Source: JAVEDQ01 sp963783105
GTDB taxonomy: Bacteria; Actinomycetota; Actinomycetes; Frankiales; Frankiaceae
NCBI GenBank assembly: GCA_963783105.1
Contig: CAWAMI010000001.1
Location: forward strand, 1 to 64,000
Length of the DNA stretch: 64,000 bases
Direction of reading: 5' to 3'
The notes beneath the pieces were generated by a model, which was not told where the DNA came from, did no database searches, and worked only from the letters and a program-made list of their open reading frames with translations. Position numbers and translations under genes: made by a program. Shown here piece after piece: positions 9,098-16,877 of the stretch (positions are counted from its first letter, which is position 1; each line of letters starts with the position of its first letter).

Positions 9098-9113
9098 TGA
9101 CCAGATCTGGTCA
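9098..9113. promoter_or_regulatory. Perfect 16-bp palindrome, candidate operator 1
   Basis: TGACCAGATCTGGTCA is a perfect inverted repeat in the divergent region between the LAL-type regulator and the FAD oxidase. Its centre is 37 bases from the centre of the second copy. Use as a regulator binding site is inference from symmetry, pairing and position. Confidence 0.65.
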
Positions 9114-9134
9114 CGCGCGATCGCGGCGTGGATT

Positions 9135-9150
9135 GGACCAGGTCTGGTCA
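9135..9150. promoter_or_regulatory. Near-perfect copy of the palindrome, candidate operator 2
   Basis: GGACCAGGTCTGGTCA repeats the 9098 palindrome with two changes. It lies 70 bases upstream of the oxidase ATG, a usual position for an activator site next to the -35 region. Confidence 0.6.
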
Positions 9151-9220
9151 TGCCGGCACCCGCCACCAGGTCCTACGGTCCCGGCGTCGGAGAACCCCGG
9201 ACGATCGAAACGAGCAGACC

Positions 9221-10591
9221 ATGAGCACTCTCAGCCTGGACGCCCTCCGCTCCACCATGGCGAACAGGGTCATCACCGACGCCGATGCCGACTACGAGCA
9301 GGCCCGGCACGTCTACAACGCGATGATCGAAGCGCGACCCGCCGCGGTGATCCGCTGCAGCACCGCCGCCGAGGTGGCGTCGGTCGTCGGGTTCGCCCGC
9401 GGGACGGGTCAGGACCTCGCCGTCCGCGGCGGCGGGCACAGCGTCCCCGGCTTCGGCACGGCCGACGGGGCGATCGTCGCCGACCTCTCCGGCATGCGCT
9501 CGGTCCAGGTCGACCCCGACAGCCGGACCGCCCGGGTCGGCGGCGGCGCCACCTGGGGCGAGGTGAACGAGGCGACCGGCGCGTACGGCCTGGCCACCAC
9601 CGGCGGCGTCATCTCCACCACCGGCGTCGGCGGCCTCACCCTGGGTGGCGGCATCGGCTACCTGTGCCGCGGCTACGGGCTGTCCTGCGACAACCTCCTG
9701 TCCGCGGAGGTGGTCACCGCCGACGGCGCCGTCGTCACGGCGAGCCCGACCAGCCACCCCGATCTGTTCTGGGCACTGCGCGGCGGAGGCGGCAACTTCG
9801 GCGTCGTCACCGAGTTCACTTTCCAGCTGCACGGCGTAGGTGACATCTACGGCGGGCCGATGCTGTTCGAGCTGGCCGACGGCGAGGCGATCCTGCGCTA
9901 CTTCCGCGAGTTCATCGCCGACGCCCCGCGGGAGTTCGGCGGCTTCCCCGGCTTCCAGATCGCCCCGCCGCTGCCGTTCATCCCGGAGAACCGGGTCGGC
10001 GAGCCGTTCCTGCTGTTCGTCTCCTGCTGGACCGGCTCCCCGGAGCGCGGGGAGCAGATCCTCGCGGGCTTCCGGGACGTCGCGGCGCCGATGGCCGAGC
10101 ACGTCGGCACCATGCCCTACGCCGCCCTGAACAGCGCCTTCGACGCCCTCGTCCCGGCCGGGCTGCAGCACTACTGGAAGGCCGCGTTCAGCGACCGGCT
10201 GACCGACGAAGCGATCGACGCGCACCTGGAGCACGGGCCGCGGGTCCCGGCCGTCAACTCGACGGCTCACCTGTATCCGATCAACGGGGCGTGCCACGAC
10301 GTTGCTCCCGAGGAGACCGCGTTCGGGCACCGCGACGCCTCGCTGGCCACCGTCATCGCCGGCATGTGGCCGGACCCGGCCGACAATTCGGCGAACACCG
10401 CCTGGGTGAAGGAGTACTACGCGGCCCTCGCACCCCACTCCTCCCCCGGCGGCTACGTCAACTTCGCCTCCGCCGACGACCAGCCGAAGGTGGCGGACAA
10501 CTACGGCAGCAACTACGACCGGCTGCGGGCCGTGAAGCGCGAATACGACCCGGACAACCTGTTCCACCTCAACCAGAACATCGTCCCCTGA
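9221..10591 (+). CDS. FAD-binding oxidoreductase, berberine-bridge type
   Basis: A 456-residue PCMH-type flavoprotein oxidase with C-terminal BBE segment. The FAD domain shows VRGGGHSVPGFG near residue 70, whose His is the usual site of covalent flavin attachment, then GGGATWGEV and TTGVGGLTLGGGIGYL. The Cys used by bicovalent members is replaced (GGVISTTG), so single histidyl linkage is expected. The C-terminal NYDRLRAVKREYDPDNLFHLNQNI is the BBE signature. ATG 9221 was preferred over the upstream open frame, which crosses both palindromes. Substrate is unknown; relatives oxidise sugars, alkaloids or polyketides. It is divergent from the LAL regulator and ends at a strong terminator hairpin. 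A paralog is at 27561. Confidence 0.88.
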   Translation: MSTLSLDALRSTMANRVITDADADYEQARHVYNAMIEARPAAVIRCSTAAEVASVVGFARGTGQDLAVRGGGHSVPGFGTADGAIVADLSGMRSVQVDPDSRTARVGGGATWGEVNEATGAYGLATTGGVISTTGVGGLTLGGGIGYLCRGYGLSCDNLLSAEVVTADGAVVTASPTSHPDLFWALRGGGGNFGVVTEFTFQLHGVGDIYGGPMLFELADGEAILRYFREFIADAPREFGGFPGFQIAPPLPFIPENRVGEPFLLFVSCWTGSPERGEQILAGFRDVAAPMAEHVGTMPYAALNSAFDALVPAGLQHYWKAAFSDRLTDEAIDAHLEHGPRVPAVNSTAHLYPINGACHDVAPEETAFGHRDASLATVIAGMWPDPADNSANTAWVKEYYAALAPHSSPGGYVNFASADDQPKVADNYGSNYDRLRAVKREYDPDNLFHLNQNIVP

Positions 10592-10601
10592 CCGGCCCGG
10601 T

Positions 10602-10639
10602 CCCGCTCATCCGCCTCCCTTCGAGGTGGGATGAGCGGG
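10602..10639. terminator. Bidirectional hairpin terminator
   Basis: CCCGCTCATCC at 10602-10612 pairs with GGATGAGCGGG at 10629-10639, and the inner CCTC/GAGG extends the stem. It lies 10 bases after the oxidase stop and 7 bases after the end of the converging SEC-C gene. There is no long T run, as is common in actinomycetes. Confidence 0.8.
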
Positions 10640-10646
10640 CCCACGG

Positions 10647-13199
10647 TCACGTCATCCCGAGCAGCTCCCGCAACCGCGCGGGGCGCATGGTCGCGTAACC
10701 GAGCGGGTTGCCCCCCTCGGGCATGGACGCGATCAGCCGTTCGAGCTGCTCCCGCCGCGTCGGGTCCGCGGCGGCCTCCCGCGGCGTCAGCCCGTCGAGG
10801 GCCGGGACCGACTCGGCACACCAGCGGAGTTCCTGGGTCTCGACGACCTCCTGCAGGATCGCGCGTTCCTCGCTCTCGGAAGGCTTGGGGCGGGTTCCGG
10901 TGAGGTCGAACGCCGGCGGAGACGACGTCGCCAGGTCGTCGAAGGAGAACGGCTCGCGCTCCTCCTCGCGGGGCTGCAGCATCGGCGGCCGTGACCTCGC
11001 TGCGAACCAGGACAGCAGCGCTTCGCCGCGCTCCTGCGAATCCTCGAGGTCCAGCAGTTCGAGCAGCGCGCCCTCGCGTCCTGTGGGTACGTCGAAGCCG
11101 CCGTCGCAGAGCTGCTTGCGCTCACCGTCGTCCAGCAGCCGCGCGCAGATCACCGTTCCCGGGCGGGTCGAGGCGCTGAACATCCGGTCCCGGAGCTCCT
11201 CCTCGTCGCCGGTCCGGAGGTCCCGCAGCCGGGCGGTGCCGGCGGTCGGGTTCGCCTCGGTCACCTCATACAGCGACCGGCCGCGGAGTTGCCAGCTCGC
11301 GTACAACAGCCGCTCGTCGTCCGGCAGCAGCGGACCGCGAGCGGCCAGGAATCTGTCGAGCCACCCGAAGTCGAACAGCACGACGTCCAGGGCGACCGGG
11401 TCGGACCACACCTCTTCGATGGCCTGCTCGCCCAGCCGCTCGAGCAGCCAGGCGGCCCGCGCGAGGTCCCGCGCCGCCGCCGCGCCCTGCCGCTCGAAGA
11501 AGGAGAAGAGCTTGCGCATCATCCAGTGGAAGCGATCCGGCAGGGGCGGACGCTCGCCGATCCGCAGGTGACACGCCTTGTACTTGCGGCCGGACCCGCA
11601 CCAGCACAGCTCGTTGCGCCGCAGCTTCGGAGACCCCGTCGAAGGCTGGGGGAGCAGCGCGAGATCGGCCTGCGGAGGCTCGGAGAGCTGCAGCCACAGC
11701 GAGCGCGCCTTCTCGGCGTCACCGCGGTCGGAGGCGTACCAGGCGAGTTCCTCGATGACGTTCGCGTTGTCCGGGTCGTCGAGCAGCACGTCGCGCAGCA
11801 GCGACTCGGCCTGCTCGGGGTCGCCCGACCGTGCCACCACCCGTGCCCGGAGCCACGTGACGGCGGCCCGCGGACGCGCGCGGGTCGCCACGGGTCGAAG
11901 CACCTCGGCCAGCGCGACGAGATCCTCGGTGGCTTCCGGGGCCTCCTGGTCGTCGAGCAGCCGGATCAGGTCGAGGGTCAGGTCCGGGTCGGCCAACGCC
12001 GTCAGCCCCGCGCGCACCTCTTCCGTGCTCGGCTGCTCGTCGTGCGCCGGCCTGCCCATCAGCTTGATCAGGTCCAGAGGACGCTCCCGGTCCTCGGGGC
12101 CGAACAGCTCGTACGTCTCATTCAGCAGGCGGGACCAGCGGCGCCGCGCCCAGACCCCTCGGCCGCGACCGACCGAGGTGCCGCGCACCTCCAGCCCGGC
12201 GGCGGCGCACAGTTCCGACAGCGGAGCAGTTATTCGGTTGAACCACCTGGGGTCGGCTGCCTGCAGTTCGAGGAGAAGGTCGGCGACGGAGACGGGCAGC
12301 CCGACCTCGTCCGCGTCCTCCTCGTAGGCAGCGGCGATTGCGTCAACCAGCCCGGGATCGAGTTCCGGCGCGTCCGGTGGTTCGAGTGGTTCGACCGCTA
12401 CCCGAGGGCCGTCGCGGCGAACGGCAATCATCGTGCCCGGCGGGATGTCCGACAGCCAGTTGCTCGGCCCTTGCCACACGAGCAAGCCGTCCGAGCGCAT
12501 GGTGACGTCGACCGCGTCGCCCGCCGTCGTCTCCTCCGGATCGGGAAGCAGATCGAACGGGGCGAGGTCGGCGTCGAGCACGAGCTCGCCCGCGCGCCGC
12601 ACCCGGGTCGTCAGCACGACGCCGGACAGCAGCCGCTCGGGGACGACCGCGAGGTCGCCGGTGAGCAGGGTGAGCGATCCGTCGGTCAGCAGGCGGTCCT
12701 GCACGTCTTCGACCACCGAGCGGACCATCGGGACCTCGAGATCCACGGCCAGCTGATGCCCCACCGCCTCGTCGAGGTCGTCCAGCGGGATCGGCGACGT
12801 CGCCATCTCGAGATAGGCGGCCGCGATCTCGTGCTCGTCCGGCAGGGGCAGCAGCTCGAGGTTGTCGCGGAAGCACTCCATGACCCGGTCGGGGTCGCTG
12901 CTGTACTCCGCCGCGTCCTTGAAGGCCAGATCCAGCGCGACCCAGGTCTGACGAGGAGACCGGCCCTCGGACATCAGCAGCTGCGCCGCGTCCAGCAGCT
13001 CTGCGGGGTCCCCGGCGAGCAGCTGCGTGGCGACGACCCGGCGGGTGGCGAGACGAGCGCGCGCTGCCTCGTGATCGTCGTCCGGCAGCTCGGCGGTAGC
13101 GGCGGCGAGCGCGGCCTCGACGCACTGCTCCGGGTCGTCGAGGTCGAGCCCGGCGGGAGCTCCGGACGGGAAGAACAGGGCGACGAGCCAGTCGTACAT
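10647..13199 (-). CDS. SEC-C motif protein of unknown function
   Basis: An 850-residue, acidic, largely helical protein. The only motif I recognise is a SEC-C zinc-binding module, NELCWCGSGRKYKACH, near residue 540 (CxC plus CH). The middle section (about residues 400-520) has repeated acidic helices resembling TPR units (LRDVLLDDPDNANVIEEL, then WYASDRGDAEKARSLWLQL). SEC-C modules occur in SecA and in many stand-alone bacterial proteins, where they often serve as metal-dependent docking sites, so no function can be assigned. ATG 13199 starts MYDWLVALFF; the longer frame runs over non-coding repeats. It converges on the FAD oxidase and is divergent from vapB at 13357. Confidence 0.75.
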   Translation of the reverse strand: MYDWLVALFFPSGAPAGLDLDDPEQCVEAALAAATAELPDDDHEAARARLATRRVVATQLLAGDPAELLDAAQLLMSEGRSPRQTWVALDLAFKDAAEYSSDPDRVMECFRDNLELLPLPDEHEIAAAYLEMATSPIPLDDLDEAVGHQLAVDLEVPMVRSVVEDVQDRLLTDGSLTLLTGDLAVVPERLLSGVVLTTRVRRAGELVLDADLAPFDLLPDPEETTAGDAVDVTMRSDGLLVWQGPSNWLSDIPPGTMIAVRRDGPRVAVEPLEPPDAPELDPGLVDAIAAAYEEDADEVGLPVSVADLLLELQAADPRWFNRITAPLSELCAAAGLEVRGTSVGRGRGVWARRRWSRLLNETYELFGPEDRERPLDLIKLMGRPAHDEQPSTEEVRAGLTALADPDLTLDLIRLLDDQEAPEATEDLVALAEVLRPVATRARPRAAVTWLRARVVARSGDPEQAESLLRDVLLDDPDNANVIEELAWYASDRGDAEKARSLWLQLSEPPQADLALLPQPSTGSPKLRRNELCWCGSGRKYKACHLRIGERPPLPDRFHWMMRKLFSFFERQGAAAARDLARAAWLLERLGEQAIEEVWSDPVALDVVLFDFGWLDRFLAARGPLLPDDERLLYASWQLRGRSLYEVTEANPTAGTARLRDLRTGDEEELRDRMFSASTRPGTVICARLLDDGERKQLCDGGFDVPTGREGALLELLDLEDSQERGEALLSWFAARSRPPMLQPREEEREPFSFDDLATSSPPAFDLTGTRPKPSESEERAILQEVVETQELRWCAESVPALDGLTPREAAADPTRREQLERLIASMPEGGNPLGYATMRPARLRELLGMT

Positions 13200-13245
13200 G
13201 GCACGCAGGCTACGAGCTCGTCGCAGCTGATTCTCGTTGTTCACA

Positions 13246-13288
13246 GCCGGAGTTGTGCCCGGCCGGAGCTGTTCACCAGCGGGAGTTG
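13246..13288. repeat. Three short imperfect repeats upstream of vapBC
   Basis: GCCGGAGTTG (13246), GCCGGAGCTG (13262) and GCGGGAGTTG (13279) recur with a spacing of 16-17 bases in the divergent region between the SEC-C gene and vapB. They could be operator half-sites on successive helix faces; the evidence is repetition alone. Confidence 0.4.
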
Positions 13289-13356
13289 CGCTCAACGGCG
13301 CCACGCACTCCTGCCAGGCGAGACATAGATATGCCTGCACCGATATGCTCGGATGC

Positions 13357-13599
13357 ATGCGCACAACCCTCAACCTGCCCGACAGCCTCCTCGAGGCGGT
13401 GCGGCGCCGCGCTCAGGCGGAGGGGCGAACGATCACCAGCGTTGTGGAGGAGGCCCTGCGCGCCGCGCTCGCGACCGAGGTGGAGGGCCAGGAAGCACCG
13501 CAGCTCCCGGCTTACGGCGACCGAGCGGGCCGGTTCCTCGTCGACCCGTCCGACCGCGAAGCGGTGTGGGCGGCTCTCGACGCCGACGGAGTTCGATGA
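13357..13599 (+). CDS. VapB-type antitoxin 1 (ribbon-helix-helix)
   Basis: An 80-residue antitoxin. MRTTLNLPDSLLEAVRRRA followed by TSVVEEALRAAL is a ribbon-helix-helix DNA-binding domain (residues 1-40). The rest, PQLPAYGDRAGRFLVDPSDREAVWAALD, is the toxin-neutralising tail. ATG 13357 is 7 bases after a TATGCT box at 13344-13349, so a leaderless mRNA is likely. The stop overlaps the vapC start by 4 bases (ATGA). Autoregulation by the VapBC complex at the promoter is the family rule. A copy of its 3' half lies at 14046. Confidence 0.88.
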   Translation: MRTTLNLPDSLLEAVRRRAQAEGRTITSVVEEALRAALATEVEGQEAPQLPAYGDRAGRFLVDPSDREAVWAALDADGVR

Positions 13600-14036
13600 T
13601 CCTTCCGGACGTCAACGTCCTCGTGTACGCCTTCCGCCGCGAGGCCGCCGAGCACGAGCGCTACGCGAGCTGGCTGGCCGAGACGGTGAGAACCTCCGAG
13701 CTGGGCCTGGCAGAGAGCGTCCTGCTGGGAACGGTTCGCGTCGTCACGAGTCCGCGGATCATGGCTGATCCCGCCCCGACGCCGGTCGCGCTTCAGTTCG
13801 TCGAGACGCTGCTCGATGCCCCGCGTGCCCGGCTCCTGAGCCCGACCAAGGCGACCTGGGGCCGGTTCCGCACCATCGCATCGAGCGACGCTCATGTGCG
13901 GGGGCCGCTGGTGCCGGACGCCTGGATCGCTGCGCTCGCACTCTCGCACGGTTGCCGGCTCGCGACGGCAGACCGAGGTTTCGCGCGCTTCGCCGGACTC
14001 AACTGGTTCGTGCCCGTCGAGCCGAGCCCTGGCTGA
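13596..14036 (+). CDS. VapC-type PIN-domain toxin 1
   Basis: A 146-residue PIN ribonuclease toxin. The acidic active-site set is present: Asp in ILPDVNVLVYAF (residue 4-5), Glu in LGLAESVLLG near 45, Asp in VPDAWIAALALSHG near 108 and Asp in LATADRGFARF near 126. VapC toxins cut tRNA or rRNA when their antitoxin is lost. It is co-translated with vapB1 (4-base overlap). All key residues are present, so the toxin is presumably active and held by VapB1. Confidence 0.9.
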   Translation: MILPDVNVLVYAFRREAAEHERYASWLAETVRTSELGLAESVLLGTVRVVTSPRIMADPAPTPVALQFVETLLDAPRARLLSPTKATWGRFRTIASSDAHVRGPLVPDAWIAALALSHGCRLATADRGFARFAGLNWFVPVEPSPG

Positions 14037-14045
14037 CTCGCCAGG

Positions 14046-14175
14046 GTGGAGAGCCCGGAAGCACCGCAGCTCCCGGCGTACGGCGACCCCGCCGGCCGGT
14101 TCCTCGTCGACCCGTCCGACCGGGAAGCGGTGTGGGCGGCTCCCGACGCCGACTGAGATCGCTGATCCTTCCCTG
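14046..14175 (+). pseudogene. Copied fragment of vapB1 3' half and vapC1 start
   Basis: Bases 14044-14175 match 13482-13613. An open frame from GTG 14046 to TGA 14156 encodes 36 residues (start VESPEAPQLPAYGD) that parallel the VapB1 C-terminal tail; I count 8 base differences over about 108, half of them silent. After the stop the match continues into the first codons of vapC (TGATCCTTCC) and then ends, so this is the relic of a duplicated vapBC junction lying 9 bases after vapC1. It lacks the DNA-binding half but keeps the presumed toxin-binding tail in frame. Translation is not shown: no clear ribosome site is visible. Confidence 0.7.
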
Positions 14176-14213
14176 CCGAGCCGCTTCCCCAGCCAGTCCT
14201 CACGCGGTTACCT

Positions 14214-14408
14214 CTACGGGGCAGACCAGACGAGCCGGACCTGGCTGGGCGTCAGTGTCTCCAGCAGGAGGTCCGTCTGGCCCTCGTAGACGAACTCGAC
14301 CTCATAGCCGAGCGACGGCTCCGTGTAGATCTCGACGATCGTCCCGCTCATCCCTCGTACGACGTCGATTCTCGGGATGTCGACGAGGGTCTCGACGACG
14401 TCGAACAA
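14214..14408 (-). CDS. DUF4926 protein, intact copy (candidate immunity protein)
   Basis: The frame contains a complete DUF4926 core: LFDVVETLVDIPR, then VVRGMSGTIVEIY, YEVEFVYEGQT and a C-terminal LTPSQVRLVW. DUF4926 proteins are small SH3-like proteins frequently found beside DUF6883 genes; a role as immunity protein or antitoxin is inference from that pairing. The start is uncertain: no ATG or GTG sits next to the domain, TTG 14408 follows GAGGGA by 12 bases, and the frame stays open upstream to 14534 into the neighbouring pseudogene. It is the last gene of the leftward T7SS-toxin operon and the only member besides the EspC-like gene that is not frameshifted. Confidence 0.65.
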   Translation of the reverse strand: MFDVVETLVDIPRIDVVRGMSGTIVEIYTEPSLGYEVEFVYEGQTDLLLETLTPSQVRLVWSAP

Positions 14409-14506
14409 CTTGACGCTCGTTCCCTCACGTCCAGCGGGCGGAGTGGGACGCGACCGCGCTCGGGTCGCCGAGGTCGTTCGCCAGGCCTGGGCCCACGCCT
14501 CACAAC

Positions 14507-14740
14507 TCACAGGCACGTCAGTGCCAAGGACCATTCGGCGACGTCCACAAGCAGGCGCATCTGCTCAGGCGAGAAGACCGTCATCTGCGGCTCGGCCTGC
14601 CCTCGTAAACGAACTCGACCTCGTAGCACGGCCGCGGCGTCGTGAAGACCACGACGACGGTCCCCCGCATACCGCGAGTCACGCCGATCTCAGGGACGTC
14701 GACGAGACGTCTCGACCACGTCGTTGATGTCGATGTTCAT
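14507..14740 (-). pseudogene. DUF4926 second copy, frameshifted
   Basis: ATG 14740 has a good ribosome site (GAGGAG, 6 bases upstream) and encodes MNIDINDVVET, then runs into a stop after a one-base shift near 14705. Reading resumes in the next frame as LVDVPEIGVTRGMRGTVVVVF and YEVEFVYEGR, matching the neighbouring intact copy. A second shift near 14595 restores MTVFSPEQMRLLV and a stop at 14507. Both defects lie in otherwise well-conserved coding DNA, so this is a decayed paralog sitting 10 bases after the broken toxin gene. Confidence 0.75.
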
Positions 14741-14749
14741 CGCTACTCC

Positions 14750-15878
14750 TCAGCGGACGTAGATCGTTGTCAGACGTGGCGCGTCACCCGGCTCGCTCGA
14801 CGATCCAGCCCGTGCGGACCACGGCGTGTCCAGTCGGTCCGGCGACCGGCATGTCGACGATGAACCGCTGACCGTACTCGTCGAAGCTTGCTGCGGAACC
14901 GCCGGTTGCTCGCGCAGGCCCTGCGAGGAGCTGCCGCTCGAGCTCGTCTGCTGTTGCTCCGGTCGAAGCCGGTCGCCGCCTTGAAGTACTCGAGCCTTAT
15001 GGCCGCCGACCTGCGTGGTCCGGATTCAGCGAGTACCCGTGAGCTTGCCGGCGGGATCTAGTCGCGCGTTCGGCACCAGGAACAACGGCGCCCGGCTGAT
15101 GCCCGTACCGGGCAGCGACGCTGGCCGCCTCGGCAGCCTCGCGCCGAGTGCTCGGCGTCGGCCGTGAGCTTCGCCGTCTTCTTGACGAGCTTGCCGCCGG
15201 TTGCGGCATCACCAGCGATCGGGATCATCGCCGCCAGGCTCAGCCCGGCGTTCAGCTTGTCGCCCTCGAGCGCGTAGTAGACGCCGTTCAGTCCGTCCGC
15301 GGGTTCGCCGACGACGGGCACGAGGCCGACCAGATCGAGGCCGCCGTGGATCCATCCGCCGATGGACGACTTCGAAGCCGGCGGCGGCCCCGACGAGGGC
15401 GGGACCATCCCGGTCAGGTCGCCAACGAGTCCTCGGATCCGCCCTGCGGCCTCCGCGCTCGCCTGCTGCACCCGTCCGGTTGCCGATCCAGGAGCCGCTG
15501 CGCGTCGGATGCGACCCGCTCGACCTGCAGCCGCCGCATCGCAGTGCCGACCTCGAGAGGACCCAACGCGTTCCGGCCGTCCTGCGCCCTGTCGAGGCCG
15601 GCGAGCGCGTCGCCGGCCTGCCGCTGCGCCGTCGCGAGTTCGTCCGCGTAGAGCCGCAGCACGTCGCCGCAGCCCGCCAGCACCTCAACACCGATGCGCG
15701 CGTGATTCCCGAGACGGACCAGCCCGGCAAGGGCGGCCTCCGCGCCGGCCCCGTTCCACCCGCGGGTGGCAACCAACGCATCGTCGGAGAGTCCGTCCGC
15801 AACCGCCGCGAGCTGGCGCGCGGCACCGTGCAGGTCGTCGGCCCCACGCCGAACGGCAAGCGCGTCACCCGCGATCAC
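14750..15878 (-). pseudogene. Type VII-type secreted toxin, multiply frameshifted
   Basis: Starting at GTG 15878 (4-base overlap with the EspC-like stop), about 130 residues of helical WXG-like N-terminus are readable. After a shift near 15480 the text continues with a pre-toxin linker (GWIHGGLDLVGLVPVVGEPA, NAGLSLAAMIPIAGDAATG) of the kind found in polymorphic toxins. Further shifts near 15137, 15118, 15033, 14993, 14955 and 14785 break the C-terminus, but successive frames give APLFLVPNARLDPAGKLTG, YSLNPDHAG, LEYFKAATGFDRSN, ADELERQLLAGPA, FDEYGQRFIVDMP, GHAVVRTGWIVERAG and DAPRLTTIYVR, the order of a DUF6883 domain. The frame-corrected product would be about 376 residues and end at TGA 14750. 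The gene cannot make a full protein as it stands, unless the shifts are sequencing errors. Confidence 0.75.
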
Positions 15879-16177
15879 GGCTGCCCGAAGGCCGTATGCA
15901 CCCGCACCTCGTCGTCGCTCGCGACGTAGGTGTCGGCGGAGCGACGCAGGGAGGTCGCACCCTCGTCGATGGCCCGCGCCAACCCCCGGCAGCAGCGATC
16001 CAGCTCCACCGCCAACTCGCGGAGGGCGTCGGCGAGCGACACCTCCCCGGCCGCCGACGCGGACACGGCGGCAGCGTCCGCCGCGATGGCGCCCACCCGC
16101 TGTACGGACTCGGCCTCCGCCGCCACCCGCGTCGACGCCTGCCGGATCTGCTCCGGCACCACCTTGAAGCCCGCCAC
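15875..16177 (-). CDS. EspC-like type VII secretion target
   Basis: A 100-residue, all-helical protein (start MAGFKVVPEQIRQAS, end VRVHTAFGQP) resembling the EspC/ESX-1 secreted family, which forms helical hairpins with a WXG-type partner and is exported by type VII secretion. Two long amphipathic helices (about 5-45 and 48-90) are visible. It is the first gene of a leftward operon and its stop overlaps the toxin start (GTGA). In such loci the small helical protein is the secretion partner of the toxin. No T7SS machinery genes lie in this window. The frame is intact although the toxin next to it is ruined. Confidence 0.8.
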   Translation of the reverse strand: MAGFKVVPEQIRQASTRVAAEAESVQRVGAIAADAAAVSASAAGEVSLADALRELAVELDRCCRGLARAIDEGATSLRRSADTYVASDDEVRVHTAFGQP

Positions 16178-16331
16178 TGGCCCTCCCCCGATCGACCACG
16201 GGCGAGGCTAGGGAACAGCGGCTCGTCGCCACTGAGGTTGTCCACAGGTCCACGGTCGCGGCGACGAAGGCGGCGAGAAGTACGGTCGTGAGCGACGCGG
16301 ACGAGCCGCCGAGTTACGGAGGCGACGCCAG

Positions 16332-16844
16332 ATGTCCCGCACCCGCACCGTGTCCGACAGCATCGTCATCGACGTCGACCCCGCGACGGCGTACGCCCAC
16401 GTCAGCGACCCCACCCGCATGGGCGAGTCGAGTCCGGAGAACCTCGGGGCGACCGTCGCCGACGAGCCCGACGACGCCTACGTCGGCATGGTCTTCAACG
16501 GCCGCAACAAGCGCGGACCGGCCCAATGGACGACCCGCTGCGTCGTCACCGCCGCCGACCCCGGGCGGCGCTTCGCCTTCCGGGTCGTCGCGATCGGCCT
16601 CGGGACACCCTGGCTGCGGGCGCCGATCGCGTCGTGGGAGTACCGCTTCGAGGAGGCGGACGGCGGAACGCGCGTGACCGAGACCTGGACCGACAACCGG
16701 CGCGCGTGGCCGGACGCGGTCACGCGAGTCTTCGACGCCGTGGCCACCCGCGGGAAGACGTTCGCCGACTTCCAGCGCGGCAACATCTCCCGGACCCTCC
16801 GGCAGCTGAAGGCCGTGCTGGAAGCCGAGTCCGCGTCCAGCTGA
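16332..16844 (+). CDS. SRPBCC-family protein
   Basis: A 170-residue START/SRPBCC-like protein, a helix-grip fold that binds hydrophobic ligands. It begins with SDSIVIDVDPATAYAHVSDPTRMG, the typical opening strand and helix, continues with strands containing TTRCVVTAADPGRRFAFRVV, and has WEYRFEEADGGTRVTETW before the long C-terminal helix. GGAGG lies 9 bases before ATG 16332. It is divergent from the T7SS-toxin operon and converges on the collagen-like gene. Ligand unknown. Confidence 0.85.
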   Translation: MSRTRTVSDSIVIDVDPATAYAHVSDPTRMGESSPENLGATVADEPDDAYVGMVFNGRNKRGPAQWTTRCVVTAADPGRRFAFRVVAIGLGTPWLRAPIASWEYRFEEADGGTRVTETWTDNRRAWPDAVTRVFDAVATRGKTFADFQRGNISRTLRQLKAVLEAESASS

Positions 16845-16877
16845 CGGACAGAACCTCCGCCGCGGCTGCCTGGAGGC

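Noticed and set aside
6140..9100. 986-codon open frame opposite the LAL regulator
   Set aside because: Antisense shadow of a gene with clear Walker and LuxR motifs; the translated text is low-complexity without any motif.
9098..9113. DasR-type operator for amino-sugar control
   Set aside because: The palindrome core CCAGATCTGG does not match the GGTCTAGACC-type DasR core, and it is far from the nag/mur genes.
11289..13328. 679-codon open frame opposite the SEC-C gene
   Set aside because: Shadow frame with Arg/Gln/Val-rich nonsense composition; the SEC-C motif identifies the real strand.
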